Origin: Ifrita kowaldi
Taxonomy: Eukaryota; Chordata; Aves; Passeriformes; Cinclosomatidae
Direction of reading: 5' to 3'
DNA: 64,000 nucleotides
NCBI GenBank assembly: GCA_013398055.1
Contig: VZRS01009644.1
Location: forward strand, 3,200-67,199
The position numbers and the translations under genes were made by a program. This document shows positions 1-12,958 of this stretch, piece after piece. Below the pieces are notes generated by a model. It did no database searches, was not told where the DNA came from, and worked only from the letters and a program-made list of their open reading frames with translations. Positions within the stretch are counted from its first letter, which is position 1. Every line of letters starts with the position of its first letter.

Positions 1-411
1 AGGGAGGTTCCAGCGGTCTCCATTGCCCTGCTGCAGTCAGACATGTGCCCTCCTCCTCCTCTTCCTCCTCCTCCTCCTGCTCCTGCTCCTGCCTGCAGCA
101 GGGCCAGGCCTGGTTGTGGGGACACTTCCCACTCAACCCGAGCTCCTCTCCCGCTGCCCCTGCCTCCATCTCGGGTGTGGGATCCATGCCGGGCCTCTCA
201 GCCAGCCCGGGGTTCAGTTCCCACTCGGATGGGGTGTGTGGTTTGGTGGCAGGCAGCTCACACCCCTGCTCCACACAGCCTGGCCTCCTTGCACCGCAGG
301 GCTACGTGGCCATGCTCAGGGCTCGAAGGGGAGCTGCCAGCTTTGGGGGCTTCCCTGGATCGTGTTTTCTTCTATGGCTGTTCTTCACCTGTCTGTGATT
401 TGTTTTTGCAG
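1..411. other. Non-coding sequence upstream of LRRC42 coding exon
   Basis: This stretch ends in a polypyrimidine tract and a TTTTTGCAG acceptor at 403-411, directly before the exon that carries the LRRC42 start codon. It is therefore most simply the end of an intron within the 5' untranslated region. The upstream non-coding exon and promoter would lie outside the window. Open frames here are leucine-rich only because of the CTC/CTG simple repeat. Confidence 0.65.
48..96. repeat. CTC/CTG trinucleotide-like simple repeat
   Basis: Imperfect run of CCT, TCC and CTG triplets seen directly in the sequence. It is probably intronic and produces spurious poly-leucine, poly-serine and poly-proline frames. 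Confidence 0.85.
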
Positions 412-426
412 AGCTGGTCGAGGGGA

Positions 427-3400
427 ATGTCGTACTGTCTCCACTCAAAAAGCCATTTGGATACTGGGCCAATATACGTGCGTGAAAATGGGAAGCTGCA
501 CGTGGTAAATCCGGGTGCAGGCGGCGTACAGAATGTCACTCCCAAAACAAGACCTTTTAGTCTGTTTTCCAGAAGTTTTTCAGTGGAGCTTTGCATGAAC
601 AGGGAGGACGATAGGGCAAGGAGGCAGAGGACTGATCATTTCATCTTCACATACACTAAGGAGGGGAACCTCCGCTACTCGGCCAAGTCCCTCTTTAGCC
701 TAGTGCTGGGTTACATTTCTGACAATGTTGATCACATTGACTCGTTGATTGGTTTCCCAGAGCAGATTGCTGAAAAGCTCTTTTCAGCAGCAGAAGCAAG
801 ACAAAAGTTCACAGAGCCAGTGACGGGACTGAGAGCTCTGCAGAAGTTCACTGAAGCCTATGGCAGTTTGGTGCTGTGCTCACTGTGCTTGCGGAACAGG
901 TAAGTGTGTCCCCTAACAAATCTTGTCATCTGCCAGGGCTTTCTGCTAGCACACTTCAAGATTCTCCTAAATTAAATTAAATAAAAATATATTTTGGGCT
1001 TATAACACCACCTAATTTTAATGGAATGCCCTGAGCCTTATCTGATTCTCGTGCTTGCTGCCTTTTGTCCCACCTCTTTCCTACAAGTGCAGCTGCAGGT
1101 TTCATTTTAAGATACAAATCATAATACAAGTATAACAGACTACATCTGTTTTAACCAACAGGGGACCTTACGTGGAGGATTCAACCTGCAACTATTTTTT
1201 AACAATAATAATCAGCACTTCTGTGGCAATCCATGTGCTTAGTGCCTTCTCAGGCATTTCATGGGATGTTTCCATAATTGCTGTTTAAAAGCTTTTTGAC
1301 ACACTTAGCTGACTGTACAGATAAAATACACCCTTGCAAATTTGGGTTTACTAAGTATAAGCTTGCTGTCCTGTCTCATTTTGGGGGCTCAGAAGAAGAT
1401 ACAGACTTGTGGGTAAGTTGCAGGCTGTGAAATCAGGCAGATTTTACCTTAATTTATTGTTGTTGCCATCCCCATACTGAATGTACTTTAACAAGGTCCT
1501 GATTACAGTCCAGCGCTAGTTTTTCCATCTTCTCAATGTCCACATCTTTCACTGAAAGAGTCTTGCCAAGTTTAAAACTGGTTTATGGTTTTAAAGCCTT
1601 GCTCCTACTGAAGTCTCTCCCAGTAATAGAACCCGTCTCTTCCATCTCTGCACTTGAAAAAGGGATGGTTTATCCAGTTTAAAATCAAAGTACTGGCATA
1701 TTCATCTGAAGTGCCAAGGGTGTTCTGAGCACAGTAGGAATGTTTGAGTAGAAGTCAATTATCCTTTGTTTTATCCTCTAAACCTACTCCCTTTTTATCT
1801 CTAGCACAGATAATTTTATGGCCTTAATTTAGAAATTAAGCTACTTCTGGCATCTTTTGCCATTACAGAAAGCTGAGTTAAGTATTGAGTCTTTGAAATC
1901 CAGGAGGTAAGGCATTAAGGCATTTATTTTCTGATGAATTTTATTTCTAAAAGAGCCTGCTCTCCTCTCCAGAACCCCCCCTGAGCCAGTAATCTCTCTC
2001 AAGAACTGGCTTGTGCTCTGACTGTATGTAGTGCTTTTTGCAAAGCCAAATTGCACAGCAAAGGGTTTTGGGGGGTGGTTTGATGGGGAAACTTACACTG
2101 GGAGGATATTAAAAGTCCCCTTATTTGCATGGACTAAGAGGTGTTCCTGGAGGGATCAAATTAATAATCACCCCCAGTTTATGCAGTGAAGATGCTGACC
2201 TCAGGGTGTGTCTTGCCATGGGGAATATGAGGTAAATTCAGAAGAGATCAGTGAATTTGGAGCTTGTCTTGCCACAGGGACAGCAGGAGGTGACTGCAGG
2301 GGAGGTATTGAGGGCTACGTGCTCATTACTGCATACTCATGCCTGCCATTCTTCAGTGGTTTGTTCCCATCTCTAAACCTCCTACTGAATAGCTCCAGCA
2401 CAGATGTTTGCGTGGCTGCTGAGTGAATCAGACCAGGGAACCAACACAGCTAAAAAAATAACCCACTGAGGAACTGCTGCCCGGGGTGTAGCCACAGCTC
2501 TGGCCAGTCCTGGACTTTTACCCTGGTCTCGTATTTTATTGACATATATAAAAAGTAAAATTTTGCCACTGAGAAGCTATCCTGTCCTGTTTAAAATCCA
2601 CATTTGAGGTGGATTTTAAACCTGGACGAATGTGGGTTTGTCTATGCCCTTCCTAGGCACTGAGAAGAGCAGTTGGTAAAACTGACTTATGCTAAACTGG
2701 GATATTTTGCATTATTCTGAAATAATACAGCACTAATCTGTAAAGAAGCTCCTAATAGCAATATTTGCAAGTTGAAGTCTTGTTAGTCCAATTTTTTGCA
2801 TCAAAGCAAAACCATGACAGTGATTTAAGGAGAAGACTGGGAATTCAGACATGTTGTGTGCCAGCTGCACATAAAGAGGTACTTAGTGCAGCTGGGTAAT
2901 TTCTGTCAATTTTCACATAGATACTGAGCAGAAACGAGTGCATTGTGCTTATGACACTTGGGGATATAGACACCTTCTTATGTGCCTGAGCACTGATGGG
3001 GGTTTTTTTGGGCTTTGCAGATACCTGGTTATCTCTGAAAAGCTTGAAGAAATTAAGTCTTTCCGGGAGCTGACGTGTTTGGATCTCTCCTGCTGTAAAC
3101 TTGGAGATGAACATGAGCTGCTGGAACACCTCACCAAAGAGGCCCTGTCTAGGTACCACTTTCTTGAGCTAAAAATGACACTTTCTTTCCTACCACTAAG
3201 CAGTTCAAAGAATCAGGCTGAGACTTTAAAGGGAAGTTTCACAGGCTGCAGAGCGTAAGGTTGAAGATTTTGGTTGTTCATAAAACCTGTTCTGGAGGTA
3301 AACAAAATACAGAATTTATTGTACACAAGGCACATACTGAATCATAAAATGTACTAAAAATATGCAAGATCATTTACTGTCTCATGTTTTTAAATCAGCA

Positions 3401-5809
3401 TTTTACAATTTTCATTGCCTGGATAAAAAATGTATCCTAAGCATTTGGAAGAGTTTTACACTTACGGTTCCTTTTTTTAAGGGGGAACTTTATCAACCCA
3501 ATTTTTAACAAAACTAGCGTTCTAGATGAAGATTTCTGCAAGCAGGAGGTTGAATATTTGGTTAGTTAACATCTCAAACCAGTAAATTCTCTAATTTTGT
3601 TTGGTACTAAAGAATGACAAGTAGAGAATTTTGGAAACCATAAGTAGGATAACTGCTAATTGAGGATATTATGTTGCTGTAAGATTTTGGTGCATTTTGC
3701 ATCAAGGTTTTGTCTTGAAGTGCTCTGAAGAGAGCACTTAGTGTGATATTTTTTCCTGAGTTTTGTTAATCTATGTTATAATACCTCACTATTTTCTTAA
3801 AATCATTGCTGTATCACTTACCAAATCTGTCCTCTCTCATTTTGCCAAGCATTTTTCTTAGTTTTGAGTGCATTTCAGTTTGGCAGCCTTGGTATAAAGA
3901 ACTTCAGGGTATAAAGAAGCTTATTGTCTCTGTTGGCAAATGTTTGGCTCTAGGATCAGTTTGTCACTGGAGCTGTGGGAATAGCTGCTCAAGTAGTGCT
4001 TCTGTTGAGCTAGCAGGGAAATATAAAGATAGTCCTGCTAACCCAGGCTCCTTTCTCACTGCTCTTTACAGTGAGCCTGTAGGGGTTGGCACAGGATGAC
4101 CCTTCTGACACAGAGCTTTAGGACATTTTGCAAAACTGTCTGAAAAAATGACCATAAACTACACGTTTGTGTCTCTCCTGCCAGTGTGAAAAGGCTTCTT
4201 CTGAAGGACAACTCCCTGTCAGACGCTGGCCTGCGCAGGATGACAGCGCCCGTCCGTGTGCTGAAAAAGGGGCTTGAGAATCTGCTGGTGCTGGACTTGT
4301 CCTGTAAGTGCTTCATGTTTCCTAACAGAAAGAACCTGTGTCCTTCCTGATAAAGAATTTATCCTCCTTAGTACTGAAGCAATACATTTAATTTGTTGAT
4401 TGCCATGAGCCAAGTGCTCAACACCAGATTTCAGCCTGCCGGAGGGCACAGGGCAGACCTGAAGTCTCAGGCATTTGCTACTTACATAAATATTTTTAGT
4501 AGTTTGAGAATTGGTATTGTAAATATTTGTATTTTCATAATTAGAGAGGAAAAGCCACTCTTGTTCCAGTATTAGCTTTTGGAACAAATACTTCCTTGGT
4601 ATTTTGATCATCTTTTTCCACATCATGCAGCTTAATTAACTTTACTTGACCTCACAGGTAACCCTAAAATCACAGATGTGGGAATTGGATACCTTCTTTC
4701 TTTCAAGAAATTGAATTGTTTGGACATTTCTGGGACAGGTCTCAAGGTAAAAATAATCAGAAAAAGTTTATTGGACAAGTGTAATAAAAGTTCTTGCCCT
4801 CTGACTGTGATATTTCCCTTTTTCCCAGGATGTCAATGCTGTCATTGAGCGGCTCCAAATGCAGATAGGCCTGGTTCACTCAAAAGTGCCTCTAAAAGAA
4901 TTTGATCACAGTAACTGCAAAACAGAGGGATGGGCAGAACAGGTAAGGGGGGGTTAAATCTGTTTTACTCTCTAAAAGTTTGCCACATAGAGCACGAAAT
5001 CACTGGATAGGAAAGAACAAGGGCTGGAGTTGTTTCAAATTATATTTCTGTAAATTTTTTTTTAACTCCTTCATCTGTTCTTTCAGACAGTTCTGCAGTG
5101 GGAACAGGCAGTTATGGAGGCCATGAAGCCCCAGGACAACATGAGATCCAGAGCAGCAGCTCTTCGCTTCTGTACGTAACTGCATGGACACCACAGAGTT
5201 GATTTATTTTCTTTTTTATGGGGAGTATTTCCATACTTTATGGGGTTTTAGTACAAATGGCATCTCAGCCGTGCAGTTTCAGCCCTTTGTGTAACTGCAT
5301 TACAATGTACTTGAGTTTTTTTATTTGTCAGACTGCTGGATAATTCTAGTGCAGCACAGCAGCCTGCTTAGGGCAACATATAACAATTGAGTTTTTTCCT
5401 TAAAAATCTGAGTCCAAAATATAAATGATATTTTTTCCTCTGGACATTTCCAAGTTGGCTTGGCCAAAACAATTTGTACCACAAAGTTATGCATTTTACA
5501 GCAGAATTCTGTTTTTCCCAAAATCTAAACTTGATTTTTTTTTTGCTTGTAGATGGCAAAACACACAGAATAGAGGAAGTAGTCAAATGCACACTGGTGG
5601 AGCCAGAAACTAAAGCATCTGGAAACTTGCAGTTTTATAAGGAAAAAGTTCCAAATTGCCATTTACCTTTGAAAAAGGAGGTTGCAGGCAGCCACGAATT
5701 AAAGAACAATAAAAAAAGAGCTTTGGCTGAACAAGAGAGAGAAAGGACTTCCAAACAGAAGCATCTGTGCCTCACTGTGGAGGACTGGGATTTGTTAAAT
5801 ACCTACTGA
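427..5809 (+). CDS. LRRC42: Leucine-rich repeat-containing protein 42, complete
   Basis: Seven coding exons: 427-899, 3021-3152, 4185-4303, 4658-4746, 4829-4942, 5087-5171 and 5553-5809. All have GT-AG borders and phases that join, giving 422 residues (the human protein is about 428). The first exon begins at 412; the ATG at 427 opens MSYCLHSKSHLDTGPIYVRE, which matches the mammalian start. The conserved N-terminal region has no repeats. Leucine-rich repeats follow, for example LTCLDLSCCKLGDEH, VKRLLLKDNSLSDAG and LNCLDISGTGLKD. A lysine-rich segment precedes the C-terminus, which ends VEDWDLLNTY like the human protein. The function is poorly known; the protein is a nuclear or cytosolic repeat protein with no catalytic motif. 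It converges on LDLRAD1. Assignment rests on near-identity to the remembered family sequence across all exons. Confidence 0.95.
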
Positions 5810-6012
5810 GTCAGAAAGAAGTGGGTCTTTTGTTTGTTGTTCTCTTGCTGATGACAGGATTTGGACATATTGAGAGGGAGTGACAAAGGAGACAAATGCT
5901 GTTAAATCTGGTTGCTGTGCCATGCCTGTGGGGTAACCTGTGCTGGGGGAGGGATAGAGACAAGAAGGTTGGTAATACTACTGTATATTTTCAATACATA
6001 ATAATTTTTTCA

Positions 6013-6018
6013 AATAAA
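6013..6018 (+). terminator. Poly(A) signal of LRRC42
   Basis: AATAAA about 200 bases after the LRRC42 stop codon, the first canonical signal downstream. The 3' end is expected 10-30 bases later. Confidence 0.75.
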
Positions 6019-8101
6019 GTTTTTGTTGTCATCCTTAACTAACTCTTCTGATGAAGGTGTTTTTCACCAGAACAGCTGCTCCTCTCCTGCTTCTCAAGGG
6101 GCAGGACACGAATCACTGCAGCTCATCTGAAATGAAGCTGCACTGGGCTTGTCAAGTGCCATGGGATGTTTACAGTGCTGCCAGAATAGCAACCTCAGCC
6201 TGAAAGCACCAGGCTGTGCTGATGGAGCTGTGGCAGAGGGAGGGAGCTCAAACGATAAGCACAGGCCTCTGGGGAGGGAGGCAGAGGCTGTAACACCTCG
6301 CCAACAGGCATTGCAGAAGCCCAAAGTGGAGCACAAGTTCCCTTTCTTTCTCATTTTAGCCCAGGACATGAGAGCTGGAATGAGGTAGAGATTATGCTCT
6401 GCAGCTGTAATATATTCTCCCTGACAAAAATTCACTGCATTTGAGATCATTCTGTGGTTTAAAACCCATTTTCACTGTGCCTGCAATACACTTAACTGTA
6501 CTTCCCCATCTGAAAACATTGAGGGGCATTTATGATTCAAATATGAATTATGCAGATCAGCTGTAAAACACCTGGACACTCAGACCTGTTCTGTGTTGGT
6601 CTGTGCAGCTGTAATGCTGCAGGTAACTGTTTATCATTGAATTCCTGCCCTGAGTGTTTCCATCAAAACTGGCTGAGGTGCACAGTGCCCATCATTGTCC
6701 TCTCAGGCCTCATGAGGCCAAGGATTTTCTCCAGGTATCCCCTACTAGTGCTTCTTCAGAAGGTATCTTCCTTTTTGCACTGTTGTTTACCGTAATTCAT
6801 CACCAAGAAAAGCAGCATATCCTTGGAAACCATGAAGAGGCCAAGAAAATGAACTTCAGCTTAAAAATGCATAAAGAACAAAACCCCTTTGTCTTTCCCT
6901 TACTGCAGAATTTTCCTCAAAAAAGGACTACACACAAACAAAACAGGCACACTTGCATGCAAATCCTACTTTCTTTTCCCAGAAACTCAAGGCTATTAAT
7001 AGCTTCCCCTGACAACTACATCAGCTCTCTGCTGAGACAAATAATGGCACAAATTGTGACTCAAAACAGCAGCTCAATGGGGAGGGAGATGTGCAGTCTT
7101 CCCCCCCAAGCTGCTTCTGGTGCAATTGCCACCATGGAATTTTTGGCCAGCCCTTCCACCATTGGAGATCTGCTGATCTGACCACGGAGAGATGCACATT
7201 TTTTTTACCAATCCTATTTTTACCAGTCCCATTACCTGGGCCCTGTGCTGAGCATGAGAGTTGCTGCATTTTTTTTAAAAGCTGATTGGTTCAATTCTTG
7301 TTGCACTGGGATAACATTTTACAGGCACAGAGAAAGTAAGCTGTGTACCCTGGCCAGGCCTGGAGAGGGACAGGTGAATAAAAGCAGCTTTAACATTCAC
7401 CCATGCAGAGTTTTGCCATCTCATTCCAGGTGACGTGTGAGTCACAGTACTGTAAAGCTATTTATAAAAAGATCTCAGATTTCCAGCTGCATCCCAGTGA
7501 CAAATTAGAAGAAACATTCACCATTGATCTGAGTTATGGTGACAGGCAGAGCTGCAGATCACAGGACAGAGCAGAAATGAGTGAACAGGGCTTTATTTTT
7601 AAATATCTATGACCTGGGGTGGCAATGGAAAAAAGATCACCTCATATTTATTTTGGGCCTAGAAAAGTAAAAGTATTCACTGTCATTGTGGGGTTTTCCT
7701 CAGAGACAATGTTTTAGACACAGATGAGATTTTCAAAGGAGCAGAGAAAACCTCATCTTTCTTAAATTTCAGTGTCATGTCCATACCTATATCCTGAGGA
7801 CTGCTTTGAAGGCTTGGCTGCCTGATCCTGCCTTGCTGGCAGAGGAATAAAACAAACAAGCAGCAAACAGATCCAGTGTCATCCCGCACCGCCCTGGGAG
7901 CAGCACTTGATTTTCTGCTGCTCTCTGCTCTGAGGCTGCGACTTCTTTTTCCTCCTTTCTTTGCCAACTTCAGTGAAACCTATCCCAGCTCCATGGCTGT
8001 TCTCAACCTGCTGCTGCAAAACTGCGCTGCCCTGCAGGTTATTTACTTGCTGGTTCCCTGCCCTGGCTGTCAGGGACAGCTACTCTGTCACAAGGACATG
8101 A
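6019..8101. other. Intergenic region between LRRC42 and LDLRAD1
   Basis: This is the space between the two converging 3' ends. I see no conserved protein frame, RNA gene or recognisable transposon. The open frames here resemble no known family and lack supporting splice structure. Confidence 0.5.
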
Positions 8102-8107
8102 TTTATT
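8102..8107 (-). terminator. Candidate poly(A) signal of LDLRAD1
   Basis: TTTATT on the plus strand reads AATAAA on the minus strand, about 660 bases after the LDLRAD1 stop. No closer canonical signal was seen in that interval. Confidence 0.45.
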
Positions 8108-8765
8108 CCCCAAACCCCTGAAACTTCTCCTGTTTTCCTTGCCATTACACTCTCCGTGTAGTCCTTTATGGTTTGAGAAGGGAGCAGGAGGTGGCCTGAG
8201 CAGCAGCTCCCCACGGTGTCACCTCCAGCACAGCATTCCCAAGGAAGCATCCCAGGAGCATCAACACAGAGCCCTCGAAGTCACTGCTGAAACCACCTGC
8301 AGATGTGTTTTGAACACAAATAGAAGCTTCTCCTCCTGCCAGTGAAGATCAGGACTGTGAAGATGTGTTGGAGACTCACCTCACTCAGCTCTGCTCCTTG
8401 GGGCAGTTCTCAGTGTCCCTCACGTGGTTGCCTGCAGAGGCCCCAGCACGTCCAGAGAGGAGAAACCCCGGCACAGGGCTGTGCCAGCAGTGACTGCTGA
8501 AGCATCTCCAGCACAGCACAGCATCGAGTCAGTGCTGCCCATGTAGGAAGTGCTCACCTTCACATGGCAGCAGATTCCTGGGAGCTCTCCCACAGACAGT
8601 GTCCAGCCAAGGGCTGCCCTTGGTCCCTGGTCGGTGTCACTGCACTGCTGGGGAGGATTTGCTTGGGCTGGAGCTTCCCAAGCGGGCGGCAGAGCAGGAC
8701 CCCAAGGCTCCAGGGTGACGAGTGGGAAGCACCCTGCTGTCCCCAGCAGGGATGGGTGCCAGGAT

Positions 8766-11700
8766 TCAGGGTGTGCAGATGAACTCGTCGGACCAGCCCA
8801 GGCAGTGCTGGATGCCATCCCGGCACAGCCTCCTGGGGATGCAGGAGCAGAACTCGTAGTGCACAGGGCTGCACTTCCACCACTCCCACCCGCACGGCGG
8901 GCAGGCAGCCACTGGGAAGGATGGAAAACAGGGAACTGAAATGCTTCTGCTGCACTGACCCCCTCCCTCCTTCCTTATATGGGTAAAATCCCCCAGCAGA
9001 AAAGCCACTGTGACAACCCTGCGGCTGTGAGCCCACCAAAGAAGACACAGGTTTGGTGCTACGCGTGGGAGACAACCAGGGTTGTGACATTGCAATGACC
9101 TTCATGGCAGACAGGCCATCCTGGGAGGAACAACTAACTAATTCTTTTTTTCCCCCAAACTATGGAGCTTACTTAGGAGCAAACCTGCTGCTCATTTTAG
9201 CAAGAGTAGGATCTTGATGGCTTTGAAGCTGCTGAGACTCAGCTCCTGCCCAGCTCGGAGATGCACCCATCTGCTGACCAGCTACCGAAGGCCAAAATGA
9301 ATGGTCACTACTGACTACAGCTACACATCCTGATGAAACTGTTCCACATCAGCAAGCCACAGAGGAGGAGCAACTTTTGGGACTGGGAGCAAAGCATGGA
9401 GCCTTTCCCCTTTCAGTTGCCCCCGGGCTTTGATGCAGAAGCCTTGGCAGCCGGTGGGATTGAGCCTGCATGGTTCATATTCACACCCTATCCCAGCTAT
9501 TTTGTGTTTTAGTGGTGGATGCCAGCCTCCAGGCATTTCCAGCAGCATCCACGAGCACCACACCTGTACAACCTGTTGCAATCCATCAGCAGGAAAGGCA
9601 GGAGCCAGCAGACAGACTTACAGCTCCCCATCTCGTCAGAGCAGTCCCCGCAGTCGTTCATCCCGTTACACCTCTGGTCAGCATAGACCCAGGATCTGCG
9701 GTTACTGCAGGGGAAAACCAGGTATCCTGGGAGGCTGTGGGGCAAGTCACCTGCAAGGGCATACACACAGGACATGCTTAACTCCACCAGGCACAGACAC
9801 ACTAGCTAAAATGGGGATGGCACACACCAAAGGCTGCTGTCAGGACACTTCCCCCGCAGTATCAAACGAACACGAACAAATGGGGAAGCTCTGTCGTTGG
9901 ACACTGGAAGTCTGCTCCAGGTTTCTGCTTTATGTAGTTTTTTCCCCAGGGTGACTGAACGGAAAATTACCTATGTAGGCGTACAGCTTCACTGATGGAG
10001 GAAAACTACAGCATGGTTTTATAAAAAACCCTAGGAAGATCAGAGGAGCTTGGAGTCTTTGATTCCTGGCATTCCCGCTTGGTTTTGGGCAGTGCCATTC
10101 TCAGCATCTGCCTCACAAAGGCTCTACCAGCCTTATCTGCTCACTTAGGCGGCCGGAACAGGAGTAGAGAAACCCCAGCTGCTGTCTCACAACTGGAAGA
10201 CCAGTGCAGGGGGGATGCTTACAACAAAACCACTCACCACAGAGCTGCTCCTGCTCATCCTCTCCGTTCCTGCAGTTGCTGACCCTGTCACAGACCCAGC
10301 TGGCTGGGACACAGGTCACTCTGTCATCACACAAGAAGCCTGTCCGGTTATTGGGGGCTGTGCAGAAGCGGTTCGCTGAGGGCAAAGCAAGAAAATCTTT
10401 ATTTTCCAGCATTTTTATATGAGGAATAGATCAAGGGGAGTAAAGGGGGGTTTCTGAAATTAATTTTTTGTTCTGGAAATAACCAGGGGCCAGGATTAAT
10501 CTCTGGTAGGTTCATGGCAGAGTCTGAAAACCACACCAGTAGTCTTAAGTATGACAGTGCTACCCAGAATTATCCCAGCCCTACGGGGCAGGACAGCAGA
10601 GCCAGGAAATGGCTGGTGGCCACTTGGGCTGTGCAAAGCTGGCACAGCCTCCACCACCCTGCTCGTCCCTTTCCTTCCTCCTGGTCTGTGCTGCAGAGCA
10701 CCACTGAACAAACAGTGATGGACACGAGGGCTGTGCTCATGCAGCATCATTTCTGCCTCCCTTACCAAAAAAATAACCCACTCTTGGGATACAACCTGGT
10801 GGCCGTGGCAGGAGTGCCAGTGCCACTCCCGCGGCCAGGGCGGCCACGAGGACGAGCAGTGCCACGGCAGAGATGCAGAGGTGTCTCCGTGTGCAGCCAG
10901 TGCAGGCACCACATGGATGGCAGCAGCCTGGGGGAGGCAAGAGAGAGACGTGAGGGGCTGGGGAAGGGTCTGGGGTGTTTCAGAGAGGACAGTGCAGGGA
11001 CACAAGGCTGATGTTTTGGGGTCTCTGCATGCAAGACTGCTGTGGGCTGCTGGGGTTTAGGGGTTGACAGTTGAGTTTAAAGAGCCAAACTCCAACATTA
11101 AACACCTCCTCATAGGGAATTTTGCTGCTTGTAGTGTGGAAGAACCTGTGCCGCTGTTACAGAGCACCAGGATTGAATGGCACAAATGCCATGTCTCCAT
11201 CAGAGCTCATCCTGTGGACTTGGATGCAGAAGGATGAAGGCCAAGCCTCTGCCCAGCCCTGTGGGACAGCAGTGACACCGAAACACAAGGCAAGTCGGTG
11301 TAAGGCTGGGGAAGGTGCCCTCCCAAAGCCCACAGCAAAACTCCTCAACAGGTAAGATTTCATTTTACAGCACTTCAGGCTTCCTGCCCCAACCAGGACT
11401 CACACTCCCACGGAATGAGGCTGGCCTATCAGCACAAAATGGTGAGAAGAGACTGAAGAGCTGTCCTGTCCCTCCCTAACAACCTCTCCAGGCATAGCAA
11501 CCTTCTAGGGACTCCAGCTTTCAGAAAGTCAGGTACATAAATCAAACCAACTGCAGAAGCTAAAGGCCAAACCCACAGTCATTGCAACACAATGGCAGCA
11601 CACGTAGGAGCGACGCCAGGCACCCGCCCTCACCTCAGCAACCTGCACCTGGAGCTTTGCCTCTAAACCAACAGGGTATTTTCCTCCATTCCTTCATGTT

Positions 11701-12958
11701 CCCACACCAATAGCAAAAAATACTAGTGTGGTCATCTCAGAAACATGTAACCAGTCACTTCAGACAATCCTGCCTGTATAATTGATTTTGGTATATCTGA
11801 ACGTAAAAATCTTTAATTATAATTTTTAAAAGCTTTCAGGAACTTAAAGAACGTTTAAGTTAGAATTTGTCTTAGCTGTGCTTTGTGTTTACTTAGTTGT
11901 TTCAGTGTTTAAACTTGAGGGAAGGCACAGCCTTTGCTCAACAGCAAAAGGATCCTGATTCCAGCAACCTCCCCCCTCTGCTGCACTCAAGCAGGAGCCA
12001 AACACAGAACATTTCAGCTCAGAGGAGAAATGGTAAATTACAGCATGTCTGTGTCTACAAAACACCTCTGACCAGAAAGCACAACAATTACAAACAGACT
12101 TGAGTATAAAATAATGGCAGTGATGAAAAGTTGCAGCCTGATCTACAGGCTTGCTATTTGATTCTGTTTGATCTCACCTTGTCCTTCAGAGTATGGGCAA
12201 AATTTGCAGGAGTTTGGCTATTAAGACATATGGAAAGCCCATAGCAAGCTCATTATGAGCCTTTCTGTGACAGACAAGGATCACCTATCATACCACTACA
12301 CATGCGACTGCCAGTTCCAGGCCAAGACAGAACAGCTGAAGTTTATTAATTTTATAGTCTGATTATTTCACTACACAGAAAAGGGGGAAAATCAGTCCAA
12401 ACAGACCATAAATACTGGTTGTACTTTGCATTACATCAATACTTTCAATTGACTTATGCTTTAATAATAGAACTCTGCATTTTATTCATTACCTCTTTCT
12501 CTAGAGAAGGACTGTGTTGAACCAAAAGTAGCTACATCACCGTTTCTCTAGAAGGAAAGGGATAAAAGGTTGTTTACAGAATCCCACAGCCACACAAACT
12601 TTGCCTTTCTAGTTCTCACACCATCTTACCCAGGAATACACCATGTACTCCCTTATTGTTACATACAAGCAAAAATTGCCTTGGTGGAAATGTGGCCCAG
12701 CTTTAATTCCCAAAACAATCGATCACATCACCTTTTAAACCTTAATTACCCATTTGTAAAGCAAACACTAACCAAGTCCAGTGCTTTGTATCAACACTTC
12801 TCTTTTGTGTCAAGTTCAGTAGAAGCAACTCAAAATCTCAGAGAAAGCAGTGATAAAGAGGTCAGGCAAACAGCACTATCAAGAACACAAGTACTTCAGA
12901 GAACAGCTGTATGTAGGATTTTTCTGAAGGACTGTACCTGGGGATGAGTTCTGTTCAT
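8766..12958 (-). CDS. LDLRAD1: LDL receptor class A domain-containing protein 1
   Basis: Six proposed coding exons on the minus strand: 12938-12958, 12178-12217, 10766-10927, 10238-10375, 9622-9750 and 8766-8911, totalling 211 residues (human 205). The last four exons are secure. They encode a cysteine-rich juxtamembrane stretch, a single membrane span near residues 39-60, and three LDLa modules near 76-119, 122-162 and 164-210. LDLa landmarks include TCVPASWVCDRVSNCRNGED, NDCGDCSDE and CIPRRLCRDGIQHC. The acidic residues are those that bind calcium in this fold. Introns between modules are all phase 1. Exon 1 (MNRTHPQ) matches human MNKVFPQ. Exon 2 (40 bases) is inferred from good splice sites and a phase 0-to-1 fit. 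The protein is predicted type II, with the LDLa modules outside the cell; its ligand is unknown. Confidence 0.88.
12178..12217 (-). CDS. LDLRAD1: Candidate 40-nt second exon of LDLRAD1
   Basis: On the minus strand the acceptor ends CTTAATAG and the donor is ACAAG followed by GTGAGA. The exon enters in phase 0 and leaves in phase 1, exactly what joins exon 1 (phase 0 end at 12938) to the transmembrane exon (needs one preceding base). It encodes PNSCKFCPYSEGQ and makes a glycine codon at the junction, as in the human protein. Other possible small exons at 11404-11425 and around 11170-11265 fit less well. No transcript evidence is available here. Confidence 0.55.

Noticed and set aside
23..508. 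Signal-peptide-like poly-leucine frame at the window start
   Set aside because: It is a translation of a CTC/CTG repeat in a probable intron; the frame runs through the LRRC42 acceptor.
11404..11425. 22-nt alternative second exon for LDLRAD1
   Set aside because: Donor is good and the phase fits, but the acceptor (GTGCTGATAG) is weak and the 40-nt candidate at 12178-12217 fits the junction glycine better.
11641..11670. 29-nt candidate LDLRAD1 exon with GTGAGG donor
   Set aside because: It would leave in phase 2, which does not join the transmembrane exon in frame.
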